Below are positions 35,222 through 45,877 of a stretch of 64,000 nucleotides of DNA, one piece after another (the stretch's first letter is position 1; each line of letters starts with the position of its first letter). The stretch spans positions 1-64,000 of the forward strand of contig CAJTIU010000017.1 of assembly GCA_910576335.1 (NCBI GenBank), written 5' to 3'. Below the pieces are notes generated by a model. The model had not been told where the DNA came from. It searched no databases and saw nothing but the letters and a program-made list of their open reading frames with translations. Both the position numbers and the translations under genes were made by a program. Source of the stretch: Lachnospiraceae bacterium (lineage in GTDB: Bacteria > Bacillota > Clostridia > Lachnospirales > Lachnospiraceae).

Positions 35222-35265
35222 AAAAAAGCGTCAGTAAAATCATTGTTTTTTACAGACGCTTTTTC
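35222..35265 (+). terminator. Isolated terminator
   Basis: AAAAAAGCGTC-x-GTAAAA pairs with TTTTTAC-x-GACGCTTTTT. It is perfect apart from one mismatch on each side. The gene it served is gone. Confidence 0.75.
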
Positions 35266-35537
35266 CATTTGCTAATAGTGACGGCTGACCTCATATGAGG
35301 TTTTAACTTAGTTGTTTGAGGGGTAGAGCCGCTTCTATGACTTTCCCTTTTTCTATGCTTAATATAGCACATTTGGCAGCAGGATTGAAGAGGCAAACAT
35401 ACGTTACTCTGTAGAGTCTCCAACCGTACAGGTGGAATTTTTTTGAAATAATTTATATTTTATATCGTAAACCGCGTAAGTTTTTTCATAGCTAGGTGTC
35501 TTTATATATGAGGGGGTGTAAAGGAGGGAGAGAGGAG

Positions 35538-36007
35538 GTGAAGGGAAGACTGTTGTCCTTTTGCTGTGTGATGACAACGTTTACAGGGATAGCGGTGCTG
35601 CTATCGGCCGATAGCCAGACGGCTCAAATGAATCCATGATTGACGGATCTTATTTGGCTCATGACGATGAGCCAGTGGATTATGACACAAAGATTACCAG
35701 ATGAGAAGGTTTGCTGGTTGGATATTTAAAAATGTGTTGAGGTTGGATCGGAAAGGCTCTATGGCGGTGGAAGAATGGCTGCTGTCTGCATAGTAAACGA
35801 GGTCAGAGCTAGTGTCAGTGCAGAAGTGTGCAAAAAAGATGATGACTATTGACCAGAATAGAATCCAGCCAGGAGGCTGACAGGATATCTGCGGACAAGC
35901 TGCCGGAAGTGGAAAGCAGCTGCTGTTACTGGAATAATTGTATACATTTTGCGGACGATGACATGAGCAGCAGCTTTACTGATGGTGTTTATATTGAGGA
36001 ATCATAA
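35538..36007 (+). pseudogene. DUF6147 secreted protein, heavily decayed copy C
   Basis: Same start, ribosome site and flanks as copy B. The reading frame is lost within the signal-peptide region near 35620 (GGCTCAAATG lacks bases present in copy B), and further stops follow, e.g. after ITR near 35700. The end of the gene is still recognisable as SSSFTDGVYIEES with a TAA at 36005-36007. It is closer to copy B than to copy A. Confidence 0.75.
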
Positions 36008-36419
36008 TAAATATCATGATGTGAATAAGGAGAGGCAGTCTGCGTTTTGAGGGAAAGAGAGAAATAGAAGAAGTATAAAATAAGAAAAAAACAATCAATC
36101 AATTTTATGTAACTTTATTAAGCAACTGTCCCAAAGGGACAACCATTGTAACTTTATCAACAAAAAAGAGAATAAAACAATAGACCATAAAACTAAAGGG
36201 ATGCAAAGTTGGAGAAAGAACTTTGTATCCCTTTTGCATTGCTTTGATTTTTGGAGAATGCGTCTTTACAATTTGTTTTTGGCAGAGTAAGAAATTTCAA
36301 ATAGCATTTCATCCAGAGATGTTTCAGATAAGAATCAGTTTGTTCAAAGAAAAAGACTACAAGAGTTAAAAAAATTATGATTGACGATAAGCTTCTGATT
36401 GAGGCAGTTGTATAATGCA
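36008..36419. other. Cassette C downstream flank and unassigned sequence
   Basis: Repeats the cassette flank to about 36245, with the same terminator-like hairpin (about 36196-36240). 36250-36419 carries no supported gene. Confidence 0.5.
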
Positions 36420-36457
36420 TTGGGGACGGGGTATTTTTAAAAATACCCCGTCCCCAA
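36420..36457. repeat. GGGGACGGGGC palindrome, short form (copy 2)
   Basis: A perfect palindrome with arms TTGGGGACGGGGTATTTTT and its complement; the sixth base pair from the centre differs from other copies on both arms (GTA...TAC instead of GCA...TGC), a compensated change. Confidence 0.85.
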
Positions 36458-36533
36458 CTATAGCATTTTGGGTTTAATTTTGTTATAATTTTTGTTGGAT
36501 TCTATTACAATTTATTTGAAGGAGGTTTTACAT

Positions 36534-36779
36534 ATGGTATATACACCAAGGGGTGTCTGTTCTCGTTCGATTCATGTAGAACTTGATGGGGATACGATAA
36601 AAAACGTTGAGTTTGTTGGAGGCTGCAATGGAAATACCCAGGGGATTGCAAGCCTTGTGCGGGGAATGAATGTGGAGGATGCGATTTCTCGTATGGAAGG
36701 CATTACATGTGGGAATAAGTCAACATCCTGCCCGGATCAGCTGGCGAAGGCTCTTCGCCAGGCAAAGCTGGGGGCATAA
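36534..36779 (+). CDS. TSCPD domain protein (TIGR03905 type)
   Basis: An 81-residue protein; ATG 36534 has AAGGAGG 6 bases upstream. It carries four conserved cysteines (VCSRS, GGCNGN, ITCGNKSTSCPD) and the TSCPDQLAKAL motif. The TSCPD domain also forms the C-terminus of class II ribonucleotide reductases, where it binds metal. The stand-alone form has no proven role. The gene lies between two GGGGACGGGGC palindromes. Confidence 0.85.
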   Translation: MVYTPRGVCSRSIHVELDGDTIKNVEFVGGCNGNTQGIASLVRGMNVEDAISRMEGITCGNKSTSCPDQLAKALRQAKLGA

Positions 36780-36802
36780 AAAAGGGACAGGTCATTTTTA
36801 AT

Positions 36803-36840
36803 TTGGGACGGGGCATTTTTAAAAATGCCCCGTCCCCCAA
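36803..36840. repeat. GGGGACGGGGC palindrome, short form (copy 3)
   Basis: Arms TGGGACGGGGCATTTTT and complement, directly upstream of the mtnN ribosome site and 25 bases after the TSCPD gene. Confidence 0.85.
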
Positions 36841-36854
36841 AACAAGGAGGAGCT

Positions 36855-37547
36855 ATGATTGGTATTATTGGTGCGATGGAGGAGGAAGTAAGTGCGCTTA
36901 AGGCTGCGATGGCGGATGTGGTGCAGTCGGAGTTTGCGTCTATGGTTTTTTGCAGGGGGATGCTGTGCGGGAAGGATGTGGTTGTGGTTCGCAGTGGGAT
37001 TGGCAAGGTGAATGCCGGTATTTGTGCGCAGATTCTTGTGGACAGGTTCGGGGCGGATCTGTTGATTAATACGGGGATTGCGGGTTCTCTGGATGCGCGG
37101 ATTGATATTGGGGATATGGTGATTTCGGCAGATGCTGTGCATCATGATATGGATGCCACTATATTTGGGGATCCGGCGGGGCAGGTGCCGCGGATGGATA
37201 CGTTTGCGTTTCCGGCGGATGAGCGGCTTGTGGAGCTTGCGCGTAAGGCGAATGAGAAGGCGAATCCGGATATTCATACTTTTGTTGGAAGGGTTGCGAG
37301 TGGGGATCAGTTTGTCTCTTCGCAGGAGGTGAAGGAGAGGATCTCGGGTACGTTCGGGGCGCTTTGTGCGGAGATGGAGGGCGTGGGGATTGCCCATGCG
37401 GCTTACTTGAACAAAGTTTCGTATGTCATTATTCGGGCGATTTCGGATAAAGCTGACAATAGTGCAACGGTGGATTATCCGGAGTTTGAAAAGAAGGCAA
37501 TTGTCCACAGTGTAAGGCTTGTGGAGGAACTTTTGGGGATGATCTAG
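36855..37547 (+). CDS. mtnN: 5'-methylthioadenosine/S-adenosylhomocysteine nucleosidase
   Basis: A 230-residue enzyme that releases adenine from MTA and SAH in the methyl cycle; it also feeds autoinducer-2 synthesis where LuxS exists. It starts MIGIIGAMEEEV with AAGGAGGAGC upstream. Active-site motifs are SGDQFVSS, CAEMEGVGIAHAA (catalytic Glu) and RAISDKADN (catalytic Asp). Full family length. Confidence 0.95.
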   Translation: MIGIIGAMEEEVSALKAAMADVVQSEFASMVFCRGMLCGKDVVVVRSGIGKVNAGICAQILVDRFGADLLINTGIAGSLDARIDIGDMVISADAVHHDMDATIFGDPAGQVPRMDTFAFPADERLVELARKANEKANPDIHTFVGRVASGDQFVSSQEVKERISGTFGALCAEMEGVGIAHAAYLNKVSYVIIRAISDKADNSATVDYPEFEKKAIVHSVRLVEELLGMI

Positions 37548-37688
37548 GAGTAGTGACTGGAACCAGGTGGAAGATGATATGACAACAGAATACGGGTTCT
37601 GACAGATGTGTGTCGGATTCTGGGGAACGCTTTTTGGCCCTCCTTCGTGAATTTCAGTTATAATTCATATTAGAAGGAGGGCTTTATT

Positions 37689-38684
37689 ATGCTGAAAATG
37701 ATGTTGGACAAGTATGTCATTTATGCGCTTATGGGGGGAGCTGCCGCATGCGGTATCATAAGCAAGCTGATTGTCAGTATTACGCTGAAGCGTCTGGTGA
37801 AGGCATCTGGGAGTATGAATAAGAGCACGCATCCATTGATGCGTCTCGTGCGTGCAAAATTTGAGCATGCATGTATGATCAGTGAGAGGGTGGAGAATGT
37901 GAGGGTGTTTGTGGACAAGTATCTCTATGAATATCGTGTGGCGGGTCTTAAGCTTCACAGTTTAAGGAGGCTGGAGCTTGCGGCATCGTGGGTGTGCCTG
38001 ATTGCTGGTCTTGCAGGAGCGGTGTCTATGTATGCAAAAAGCGGTATGAGGGATGAGGTGCTCTGGATCTTTGCGGCCGGGGCGGGACTTGCGATTCTCG
38101 TTTTTCTTGTACATCTTTTGACAGATGAGAGGTACCGGATGGAGGTAATACGCAATTATATGGTAGATTATCTGGAAAATATCTGTCTGCACCGCTATGA
38201 GAAGACGTACCAGAAGGAGCTTAAGGTTATGGCTCCGGAGGTTCCGGTTCCGGAGTTTGGTGAGGTGGCAGGAGATGAGGAACTGTTTGATGAACTGCCA
38301 GAGGCCGATGATCCCATGAGACCGTATCCGGGAAGAGAGGTGCCGTCGCCGGAGACACCGCCGGAAATTACACCTCCAGTCATGCCAGAGCCCTATGATG
38401 TTCCGGAACCCTCGCCACAGATTCGTGCTGTCAGGGGACGCAGAGAGAGGGTGCAGGCTGTTGGCGACAGAGGAATCAGGCCTGTGAGGGAGCAGGAAAA
38501 AATCCCCGACAGTGGGAACCGGGATGCGGCAGATATACTTGCGGCAGCAGTGAAGGCTGCAGGGCCGGGTAAGGAGGAAAAGCCGCAGAAGCGCAAAGAA
38601 AAGGTACAGGAGCGTAAGGAAAAGGGACAGGATCCTGCTAAGGAGGTGCTGATCCGCCAGATTCTGGAAGAGTTTATGGCCTGA
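37689..38684 (+). CDS. Membrane protein with a proline-rich charged tail
   Basis: A 331-residue protein I do not recognise by function. It has a hydrophobic segment at about 9-30, a conserved-looking soluble stretch with Arg/His-rich helices, then a helical hairpin at about 95-145 in the membrane (WVCLIAGLAGAVSMY and LWIFAAGAGLAILVFLVHLL). The last 130 residues are Pro/Glu/Lys-rich and probably disordered, ending in a short helix VLIRQILEEFMA. ATG has AGAAGGAGGGC upstream and a TATAAT lies at 37660. Its neighbours are mtnN and pgi. Confidence 0.7.
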   Translation: MLKMMLDKYVIYALMGGAAACGIISKLIVSITLKRLVKASGSMNKSTHPLMRLVRAKFEHACMISERVENVRVFVDKYLYEYRVAGLKLHSLRRLELAASWVCLIAGLAGAVSMYAKSGMRDEVLWIFAAGAGLAILVFLVHLLTDERYRMEVIRNYMVDYLENICLHRYEKTYQKELKVMAPEVPVPEFGEVAGDEELFDELPEADDPMRPYPGREVPSPETPPEITPPVMPEPYDVPEPSPQIRAVRGRRERVQAVGDRGIRPVREQEKIPDSGNRDAADILAAAVKAAGPGKEEKPQKRKEKVQERKEKGQDPAKEVLIRQILEEFMA

Positions 38685-38688
38685 CAAC

Positions 38689-38717
38689 TTGATAAATGCA
38701 GTTCAAAATGATAAAAT
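38689..38717 (+). promoter_or_regulatory. Promoter of pgi
   Basis: TTGATA, a 17-base spacer and TAAAAT, 50 bases ahead of the pgi start. Confidence 0.65.
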
Positions 38718-38768
38718 ATAGCTATTGAATTAATTATATCTCATCTTAAGAGGAAGGAAGGAACTACT

Positions 38769-40118
38769 ATGGGAAGTAAAGTAACATTTGATTACTCAAA
38801 GGCAGGTGCATTTATCAATGCGCACGAGATGGAATCCATGAAGAAGATTACAGAGGCTGCAAAGGCAGAGCTGCTTGGAAGAGAAGGGGCGGGTAATGAT
38901 TTCCTTGGCTGGATTGATCTTCCGGTAGATTATGACAAGGATGAATTTGCACGTATCAAGAAGGCGGCTGAGAAGATCAAGGGAGATTCCGAGGTGCTTG
39001 TTGTGATCGGTATCGGTGGTTCTTATCTGGGGGCACGGGCAGCAATCGAGTTCCTGCGTCATAGCTTTTATAACGTGGTTTCAAAAGAGATCAGAAAGAC
39101 TCCGGAGATTTATTTTGCAGGAAATAGTATCAGCACTACATATTTAAAGCATTTGATTGATGTGATCGGTGACAGAGATTTTTCCGTAAATATTATCTCT
39201 AAGTCAGGAACAACAACAGAGCCTGCAATTGCATTCCGTGTCTTTAAGGAGATGCTGGAGAAGAAGTATGGAAAAGAGGAAGCGGCTAAGAGAATCTATG
39301 CAACAACTGACAAGGCAAGAGGAGCACTTAAGAAGCTTTCTGATGAGGAAGGATATGAGGAGTTCGTTGTACCGGACGATGTGGGCGGACGTTTCTCTGT
39401 GCTTACAGCAGTAGGTCTACTTCCAATTGCGGTCAGCGGGGCGGATATTGATAAGCTCATGGAGGGCGCAGCATCAGGGAGAGAGGCAGCGCTTCAGAAT
39501 GCCTTTGAGGAAAATGATGCATTACTCTATGCTGCAGTCCGCAATATTTTGCATAGAAAGGGCAAGGGTGTAGAGATTCTTGCGAATTATGAGCCGAGCC
39601 TTCATTATGTATCTGAGTGGTGGAAGCAGCTTTACGGCGAGAGTGAAGGAAAGGATCAGAAAGGAATCCTGCCGGCATCTGTGGATCTTACAACAGACCT
39701 CCATTCCATGGGACAGTTTATCCAGGACGGAAGCCGCATCATGTACGAGACGGTTATGGAAGTAGAGGAGTCAGCGGAAGAGATTTTGATCGGAGAGGAG
39801 CCGGTAGATCTTGACGGCTTGAATTATCTTGCAGGAAAGAGCGTTGATTTTGTAAATAAGAATGCTATGAACGGAACGATTCTTGCTCATACGGATGGAA
39901 ATGTTCCTAATCTTCTGGTTAAGATTCCGAGACAGGATGAATTTTCACTGGGACAGCTGTTCTATTTCTTTGAATTTGCCTGCGGCGTAAGCGGATATAT
40001 TCTCGGAGTGAATCCATTTAACCAGCCTGGAGTAGAGAGCTATAAGAAGAATATGTTTGCTTTACTTGGAAAGCCGGGATATGAAAAGGAAAGAGAAGAG
40101 TTAATGAAAAGATTATAA
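38769..40118 (+). CDS. pgi: Glucose-6-phosphate isomerase
   Basis: A 449-residue enzyme of the short Firmicute type that interconverts glucose 6-phosphate and fructose 6-phosphate. Diagnostic blocks are [31 protein letters not shown], and the catalytic Glu/His region [16 protein letters not shown] at the C-terminus. The start has GAGGAAGGAAGGA upstream. Its TAA shares one base with the ATG of the decarboxylase gene, so the two are translationally coupled. Confidence 0.96.
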   Translation: MGSKVTFDYSKAGAFINAHEMESMKKITEAAKAELLGREGAGNDFLGWIDLPVDYDKDEFARIKKAAEKIKGDSEVLVVIGIGGSYLGARAAIEFLRHSFYNVVSKEIRKTPEIYFAGNSISTTYLKHLIDVIGDRDFSVNIISKSGTTTEPAIAFRVFKEMLEKKYGKEEAAKRIYATTDKARGALKKLSDEEGYEEFVVPDDVGGRFSVLTAVGLLPIAVSGADIDKLMEGAASGREAALQNAFEENDALLYAAVRNILHRKGKGVEILANYEPSLHYVSEWWKQLYGESEGKDQKGILPASVDLTTDLHSMGQFIQDGSRIMYETVMEVEESAEEILIGEEPVDLDGLNYLAGKSVDFVNKNAMNGTILAHTDGNVPNLLVKIPRQDEFSLGQLFYFFEFACGVSGYILGVNPFNQPGVESYKKNMFALLGKPGYEKEREELMKRL

Positions 40119-41677
40119 TGATGACACTATATGAGAAGCTGAAAAACTACAGTAGTTCCGATTATTATGGGTTTCACATGCCTGGGCATAAGCGTAACGA
40201 GGCATTTGCAGATGCGGTACCTTCCTGTGAGTTAGATATTACGGAGATTGAGGGCTTTGATGATCTCCACCATGCAGATGGAGTGCTGAGGGAGGCGCAG
40301 GACCGTGCGGCAGCGCTTTACGGTGCGGAAGAAACACATTTTCTCATAAATGGAAGTACGGTAGGGATTCTCAGTGGGATTCTCGGTGTAACAGATAAGG
40401 GTGACAGCATACTTGTGGCAAGAAATTGCCACAAGTCTGTCTATCATGCAATTGACCTGAACGAGCTGGAGCCTGTATATCTCTATCCGGAATTCGACAG
40501 GGATACACAGCTGAATATGGAAATATCCGTACAGGATGTCAGGGAGTCCCTGGAGGCTTATCCGCAGATACGCGCGGTTGTTATCGTATCACCAACCTAT
40601 GACGGGGTTGTGTCTGATGTGGCGGCAATTGCAGAGGCAGTGCATGAAAAAGGCCTGCCCCTTATTGTGGATGAAGCCCATGGGGCTCATTTTGGATTTC
40701 ATCCCTATTTTCCGGAGAATTCCAACAGGGCCGGCGCGGACATTGTGATCCACAGCCTGCACAAAACGCTTCCCTCCCTAACCCAGACCGCGCTGATTCA
40801 CATAAACGGCAGTCTGGTAAGCAGAAGAAAGGTGAGAAAATATCTGCGCATGCTGCAGTCTTCAAGTCCTTCTTACGTGCTGATGGCAAGTATTGACTCC
40901 TGCATCCATCTGCTGGAAGAGAAAATGGAAGAGCTGTTTCTTCCATATATATGTGATCTTGACAGGACAAGAGCTGCACTGGGGAAGATGAAAAGCCTCC
41001 GGCTTATTCCGGAAGACACATCCGGCTCAGAAACCAGCGCTTCGGACCGGTATGACTGTTCCAAAATTATCATTTCCACAAAGGAGACCGGCATAAGCGG
41101 AAGAGAGCTGTACTACCTTCTTCTGGAGCGTTACCATCTTCAGATGGAAATGAAGGCAGGCACCTATGTAGTGGCTATGACTTCCTTTGCCGACCGGACG
41201 GAGGGCTTCGAGAGACTGATCCATGCTTTGGCAGAGACTGACCAGAGGCTGTCCGCCTGTCTTCCACAGCCCGGGTCTTCTCAGCCGTTCCCCGGCACAG
41301 ATGCACCGCCGGTGCTCCCGAGGATCTATAGCACGGCTGCTATAGAACGCATTAGAGAGCTGGCGGAAACAGGCCGAAGAGTTCAGGGCAGGCAGACGGC
41401 GCCTGCCGGGAAAAGGGGGGAGGAAGGACATGAGGCAGCAATACAAACAGAAGTGCAGGAGCGGCCGGGTATAAGGAAAATTCCACAGATAGAGGCTGCA
41501 GGATATATCTCTTTGGAATATGTATACCTGTACCCTCCGGGAATTCCTATTATAGTACCTGGAGAGCTCATTACAGAAGCCGCTGTCCGCTTCCTGGACG
41601 GCTATGCCCGGGCGGGCTATACTTTGGAGGGTCCGGAGGAAGAAAACTATCTGGAGTGTTATCCAGCCCCTCGCTGA
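40118..41677 (+). CDS. PLP-dependent Orn/Lys/Arg decarboxylase, major domain
   Basis: A 519-residue enzyme of the fold-type I amino-acid decarboxylase group (SpeA/YaaO type). It has the N-terminal GFHMPGHKR, the cofactor region VDEAHGAHFGFHP, and the Schiff-base Lys in HSLHKTLPSLTQ near residue 215. Substrate (arginine, lysine or ornithine) cannot be told. Residues about 385-450 form a Pro/Gly/Glu-rich insert absent from most relatives. Its last codons and stop lie inside a modular repeat. In other Firmicutes this gene is followed by tmk and holB; here rpoBC and feo genes intervene. Confidence 0.88.
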   Translation: MMTLYEKLKNYSSSDYYGFHMPGHKRNEAFADAVPSCELDITEIEGFDDLHHADGVLREAQDRAAALYGAEETHFLINGSTVGILSGILGVTDKGDSILVARNCHKSVYHAIDLNELEPVYLYPEFDRDTQLNMEISVQDVRESLEAYPQIRAVVIVSPTYDGVVSDVAAIAEAVHEKGLPLIVDEAHGAHFGFHPYFPENSNRAGADIVIHSLHKTLPSLTQTALIHINGSLVSRRKVRKYLRMLQSSSPSYVLMASIDSCIHLLEEKMEELFLPYICDLDRTRAALGKMKSLRLIPEDTSGSETSASDRYDCSKIIISTKETGISGRELYYLLLERYHLQMEMKAGTYVVAMTSFADRTEGFERLIHALAETDQRLSACLPQPGSSQPFPGTDAPPVLPRIYSTAAIERIRELAETGRRVQGRQTAPAGKRGEEGHEAAIQTEVQERPGIRKIPQIEAAGYISLEYVYLYPPGIPIIVPGELITEAAVRFLDGYARAGYTLEGPEEENYLECYPAPR

Positions 41678-41758
41678 AAGCGACTTTTAAATGAGCTGGA
41701 TGCGTTACTATGAGCGGACGGTTAGTCCGTAAATAGTAACAACGGAGTGAACAGTAAC
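41661..41758. repeat. Modular palindromic intergenic repeat (copy 7)
   Basis: ATCCAGCCCC / GAGCTGGAT enclosing TCGCT-GAA-AGCGA and the ACTTTTAAATG linker (41661-41702), then GTTACTATGAGCGGAC / GTCCGTAAATAGTAAC (41704-41740), then a short ACGGAGTGAACAGTAAC tail as in copy 3. Confidence 0.85.
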
Positions 41759-41778
41759 AAAAAATCATTAGGAAATTA

Positions 41779-41808
41779 TTGACAAGCCCGAAAGCTTTGT
41801 GTTATAGT
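41779..41808 (+). promoter_or_regulatory. Promoter of rpoBC
   Basis: A perfect TTGACA at 41779-41784 and TATAGT at 41803-41808 (18-base spacer). The 185-base leader that follows has no gene. Confidence 0.8.
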
Positions 41809-41993
41809 AAAAAATGCGTTATTGTGGAAAGGTGTACCATAATATTGTATGAAAAACTGTAGCGCAAGGCTTATTTCTTTGATTTTAAAGGATTTATACG
41901 GTTTCGTGCCAGTCTGCGGAGCACTTTGGAACAGGCATGGGCTGTACCGGGGAGTGGCGCTGCAAAAAAATAAATAAGGAGTGAAACGTCAAT

Positions 41994-44900
41994 ATGGAGA
42001 AAAACAGAATTCGCCCTATGAAAAGCGGAAAAAGTTCCCGCATGAGCTATTCCAGGCAAAAAGAAGTTCTTCAGATGCCGAATCTAATTGAGGTTCAGAA
42101 GGATTCGTACAACTGGTTTCTTGATGAAGGAATGAAGGAAGTATTTGATGATATTTCCCCGATTTCTGATTACAGCGGACACCTGAGCCTGGAATTTGTG
42201 GATTTCACCTTATGCGAGAATGACGTAAAGTACACAATTGAAGAGTGTAAAGAGCGCGATGCGACTTATGCTGCTCCACTCAAGGTGAAGGTAAGGCTCC
42301 ACAACAAAGAGACTGAAGAGATCAACGAACATGAGATTTTCATGGGCGACCTGCCGCTGATGACGAGTACAGGAACTTTTGTCATTAATGGCGCAGAGCG
42401 TGTAATTGTAAGTCAGCTTGTCCGTTCACCAGGTATCTATTACGCGATTGCCCATGATAAGCTGGGCAAAAAGCTGTATTCTTCGACTGTTATTCCGAAC
42501 CGCGGTGCGTGGCTGGAATATGAGACCGACTCCAATGACGTTTTTTATGTACGAGTAGATAGAACGAGAAAGGTGCCGATCACGGTTCTGATCCGTGCGC
42601 TTGGAATCGGTACGAATCCCGAGATTGTAGAACTGTTCGGCGAGGAGCCGAAGATTATGGCAAGCTTCGATAAGGATGCTGCCACTAATTATCAGGAAGG
42701 CCTTCTTGAATTATATAAGAAGATCCGTCCGGGCGAACCGCTTGCAGTGGACAGTGCGGAGAGCCTGATTATGAGTATGTTCTTTGATCCGAGGCGGTAT
42801 GATCTTGCGAAGGTGGGACGGTATAAATTTAATAAGAAGCTTCTTTTTAGAAATCGTATCGCAGGACAGATCCTTGCGGAGGATGTGGCCAGTGCAGTGA
42901 CAGGCGAGGTGATCGCGGAAGCGGGCGCTAAGATAACAAGGGAGCTTGCAGATCAGATTCAGAATGCGGCGGTTCCGGCTGTCTGGATCAGCAGACCGGA
43001 TGAGGAGAGAGACATTAAGGTGCTCTCCAGTATGATGGTGGATCTTACTTCTATCGTGGATATTGACCCGAAGGAGGTAGGGGTTACGGAGCTTGTGTAC
43101 TATCCGGTGCTTGCGGGTCTCTTAGAGGAGACGGCAGGTGACATTGATGAACTTAAAGACGCGATCAGGAGAGATATCCATGACCTGATTCCGAAGCATA
43201 TAACAAAGGAAGATATTCTGGCATCCATTAACTATAATATTCATTTGGAATATGGCATGGGAAATGACGATGACATCGACCACCTTGGCAACAGGCGTAT
43301 CCGTGCAGTGGGAGAGCTGCTGCAGAATCAGTACAGGATCGGTCTGTCAAGGCTGGAGAGAGTTGTCCGTGAGCGTATGACAACGCAGGACTTAGAGGGA
43401 ATTTCCCCTCAGTCTCTGATTAATATTAAGCCAGTGACGGCTGCAGTGAAGGAGTTCTTTGGATCCTCCCAGCTGTCCCAGTTCATGGATCAGAACAACC
43501 CTCTTGGCGAGCTGACCCATAAGAGACGTCTGTCAGCTCTTGGACCGGGAGGTTTGTCAAGAGACCGTGCCGGATTCGAGGTGCGTGACGTGCACTATTC
43601 CCATTATGGAAGAATGTGCCCCATTGAGACTCCTGAGGGTCCGAACATCGGTCTGATCAACTCACTGGCATGCTATGCGAGAATTAACCAGTACGGCTTT
43701 GTAGAAGCGCCGTACCGTAAGATCGACCATTCAGACCCGACGAACCCCAGGGTTACGGATGAGGTTGTATATATGACTGCGGACGAAGAGGATAATTACC
43801 ACGTTGCACAGGCGAATGAGGCGCTGGACGAAGAGGGACATTTTGTCCGTAAGAATGTATCCGGACGTTACCGCGAGGAGACTCAGGAGTACGAGAGAAA
43901 GATGTTCGACTATATGGACGTATCTCCGAAGATGGTGTTCTCGGTTGCGACGGCCTTGATTCCATTCCTTGAAAATGATGATGCGAACCGTGCGCTGATG
44001 GGTTCCAACATGCAGCGGCAGGCGGTGCCTCTTCTGATGACAGAGGCTCCGGTTGTGGGCACAGGTATGGAGGAAAAATCTGCCGTTGACTCTGGCGTAT
44101 GTATTGTTGCGGAAGGAGACGGCGTGGTAGAGCGTGCCACATCCAAGGAGATTACTGTTCGCCAGACCAATGGGAAATTAAGAAAATATAAGCTGACCAA
44201 GTTCCTCAGAAGTAACCAGAGCAACTGCTATAACCAGAGACCGATTGTTGTAAAGGGTGACAAGGTGAGGGCGGGAGATGTGATTGCAGACGGCCCGTCT
44301 ACCTCAAACGGAGAGATGGCGCTTGGCAAGAATCCGCTGATCGGATTTATGACCTGGGAGGGTTATAACTATGAGGACGCGGTATTATTGAGTGAAAGAC
44401 TGGTACAGGATGATGTATACACATCTGTACACATTGAAGAATATGAGGCTGAGGCCCGTGACACGAAGCTTGGACCAGAAGAGATTACCCGGGATATTCC
44501 GGGTGTGGGTGATGATGCCTTAAAAGACCTTGACGAGAGGGGGATTATCCGCATTGGCGCGGAAGTGCGTGCCGGGGATATTCTGGTAGGAAAGGTAACG
44601 CCCAAGGGAGAGACAGAGCTTACGGCAGAGGAGCGCCTGCTTCGTGCAATCTTCGGTGAGAAGGCACGCGAGGTAAGGGATACGTCTCTTAAGGTGCCTC
44701 ACGGCGAGTATGGTATTGTAGTAGATGCCAAGGTATTTACAAGAGATAATGGAGATGAACTGTCTCCGGGAGTGAATCAGTCGGTCCGGATCTATATTGC
44801 CCAGAAGAGAAAGATCTCGGTGGGTGACAAGATGGCGGGACGTCATGGGAACAAGGGTGTTGTCTCCCGTGTGCTTCCGGTTGAGGATATGCCGTTCCTT

Positions 44901-45863
44901 CCAAACGGGCGGCCCCTTGACATTGTGCTGAATCCGCTCGGCGTACCTTCCCGTATGAATATCGGGCAGGTGCTTGAGATCCATCTCTCACTTGCGGCAA
45001 AGGCACTGGGCTTTAACATTGCCACACCGGTATTTGACGGCGCAAATGAGGATGATATTATGGATACACTCGACCTGGCAAATGATTACGTGAATCTTAG
45101 CTGGGAGGAGTTTGAAGCGAAGCATAAGGAGGAACTGCTTCCGGAGGTGCTTCAGTATCTCTCTGACAACAGGGAGCACAGGAAGGTCTGGAAGGGAGTG
45201 CCTATCTCCAGGGATGGAAAGGTAAGGCTGCGTGACGGACGTACCGGAGAATATTTCGACAGCCCGGTTACGATTGGGCACATGCATTACCTGAAGCTTC
45301 ATCATCTTGTAGATGATAAGATCCATGCGCGGTCCACAGGGCCTTACTCACTTGTAACCCAGCAGCCGTTAGGCGGTAAGGCGCAGTTCGGCGGACAGCG
45401 TTTCGGTGAGATGGAGGTATGGGCGCTGGAGGCTTACGGTGCATCCTACACGCTTCAGGAGATCCTGACCGTGAAGTCAGATGATGTAGTAGGCCGTGTG
45501 AAGACCTACGAGGCGATTATCAAGGGTGAAAACGTACCGGAACCGGGAATTCCAGAGTCCTTTAAGGTGCTTTTGAAGGAGCTTCAGTCACTGGGACTGG
45601 ATGTGCGCGTGCTTCGTGAGGATAATACAGAGGTTGAGATCATGGAGACCGTGGATATGGGAGAGACGGATTTCCGTTCACTCATAGAGGGAGACAGGAA
45701 ATATGAGGATGACAATTTCGGTGAGCAGGGCTACACAGAGCAGGAATTCCAGGGAGATGAGCTTATTGATATTGAAGAGGAAGAAGAGCCTGATGAGGAG
45801 TATGAGATAGATTTTGAGGAAACGGAAGATTTTTCAGATGATTTATCAGACATTGATTATTAG
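41994..45863 (+). CDS. rpoB: RNA polymerase beta subunit
   Basis: A 1289-residue subunit of the core enzyme. It starts after AAGGAGTG. The rifampicin-binding region is intact and of susceptible type around residues 500-525: [20 protein letters not shown], then [11 protein letters not shown]. Other landmarks are RSPGIYY near the N-terminus and [20 protein letters not shown] at the C-terminus, followed by an acidic tail rich in Glu and Asp. It has its own promoter and is not preceded by rplL as in many Firmicutes. Confidence 0.98.
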   Translation: MEKNRIRPMKSGKSSRMSYSRQKEVLQMPNLIEVQKDSYNWFLDEGMKEVFDDISPISDYSGHLSLEFVDFTLCENDVKYTIEECKERDATYAAPLKVKVRLHNKETEEINEHEIFMGDLPLMTSTGTFVINGAERVIVSQLVRSPGIYYAIAHDKLGKKLYSSTVIPNRGAWLEYETDSNDVFYVRVDRTRKVPITVLIRALGIGTNPEIVELFGEEPKIMASFDKDAATNYQEGLLELYKKIRPGEPLAVDSAESLIMSMFFDPRRYDLAKVGRYKFNKKLLFRNRIAGQILAEDVASAVTGEVIAEAGAKITRELADQIQNAAVPAVWISRPDEERDIKVLSSMMVDLTSIVDIDPKEVGVTELVYYPVLAGLLEETAGDIDELKDAIRRDIHDLIPKHITKEDILASINYNIHLEYGMGNDDDIDHLGNRRIRAVGELLQNQYRIGLSRLERVVRERMTTQDLEGISPQSLINIKPVTAAVKEFFGSSQLSQFMDQNNPLGELTHKRRLSALGPGGLSRDRAGFEVRDVHYSHYGRMCPIETPEGPNIGLINSLACYARINQYGFVEAPYRKIDHSDPTNPRVTDEVVYMTADEEDNYHVAQANEALDEEGHFVRKNVSGRYREETQEYERKMFDYMDVSPKMVFSVATALIPFLENDDANRALMGSNMQRQAVPLLMTEAPVVGTGMEEKSAVDSGVCIVAEGDGVVERATSKEITVRQTNGKLRKYKLTKFLRSNQSNCYNQRPIVVKGDKVRAGDVIADGPSTSNGEMALGKNPLIGFMTWEGYNYEDAVLLSERLVQDDVYTSVHIEEYEAEARDTKLGPEEITRDIPGVGDDALKDLDERGIIRIGAEVRAGDILVGKVTPKGETELTAEERLLRAIFGEKAREVRDTSLKVPHGEYGIVVDAKVFTRDNGDELSPGVNQSVRIYIAQKRKISVGDKMAGRHGNKGVVSRVLPVEDMPFLPNGRPLDIVLNPLGVPSRMNIGQVLEIHLSLAAKALGFNIATPVFDGANEDDIMDTLDLANDYVNLSWEEFEAKHKEELLPEVLQYLSDNREHRKVWKGVPISRDGKVRLRDGRTGEYFDSPVTIGHMHYLKLHHLVDDKIHARSTGPYSLVTQQPLGGKAQFGGQRFGEMEVWALEAYGASYTLQEILTVKSDDVVGRVKTYEAIIKGENVPEPGIPESFKVLLKELQSLGLDVRVLREDNTEVEIMETVDMGETDFRSLIEGDRKYEDDNFGEQGYTEQEFQGDELIDIEEEEEPDEEYEIDFEETEDFSDDLSDIDY

Positions 45864-45877
45864 GAAGGGGTGCCAGT

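Noticed and set aside
36819-37508. Long minus-strand frame opposite mtnN
   Set aside because: Arg/His/Asn-rich mirror of a certain gene with high codon bias; no ribosome site and no family resemblance.
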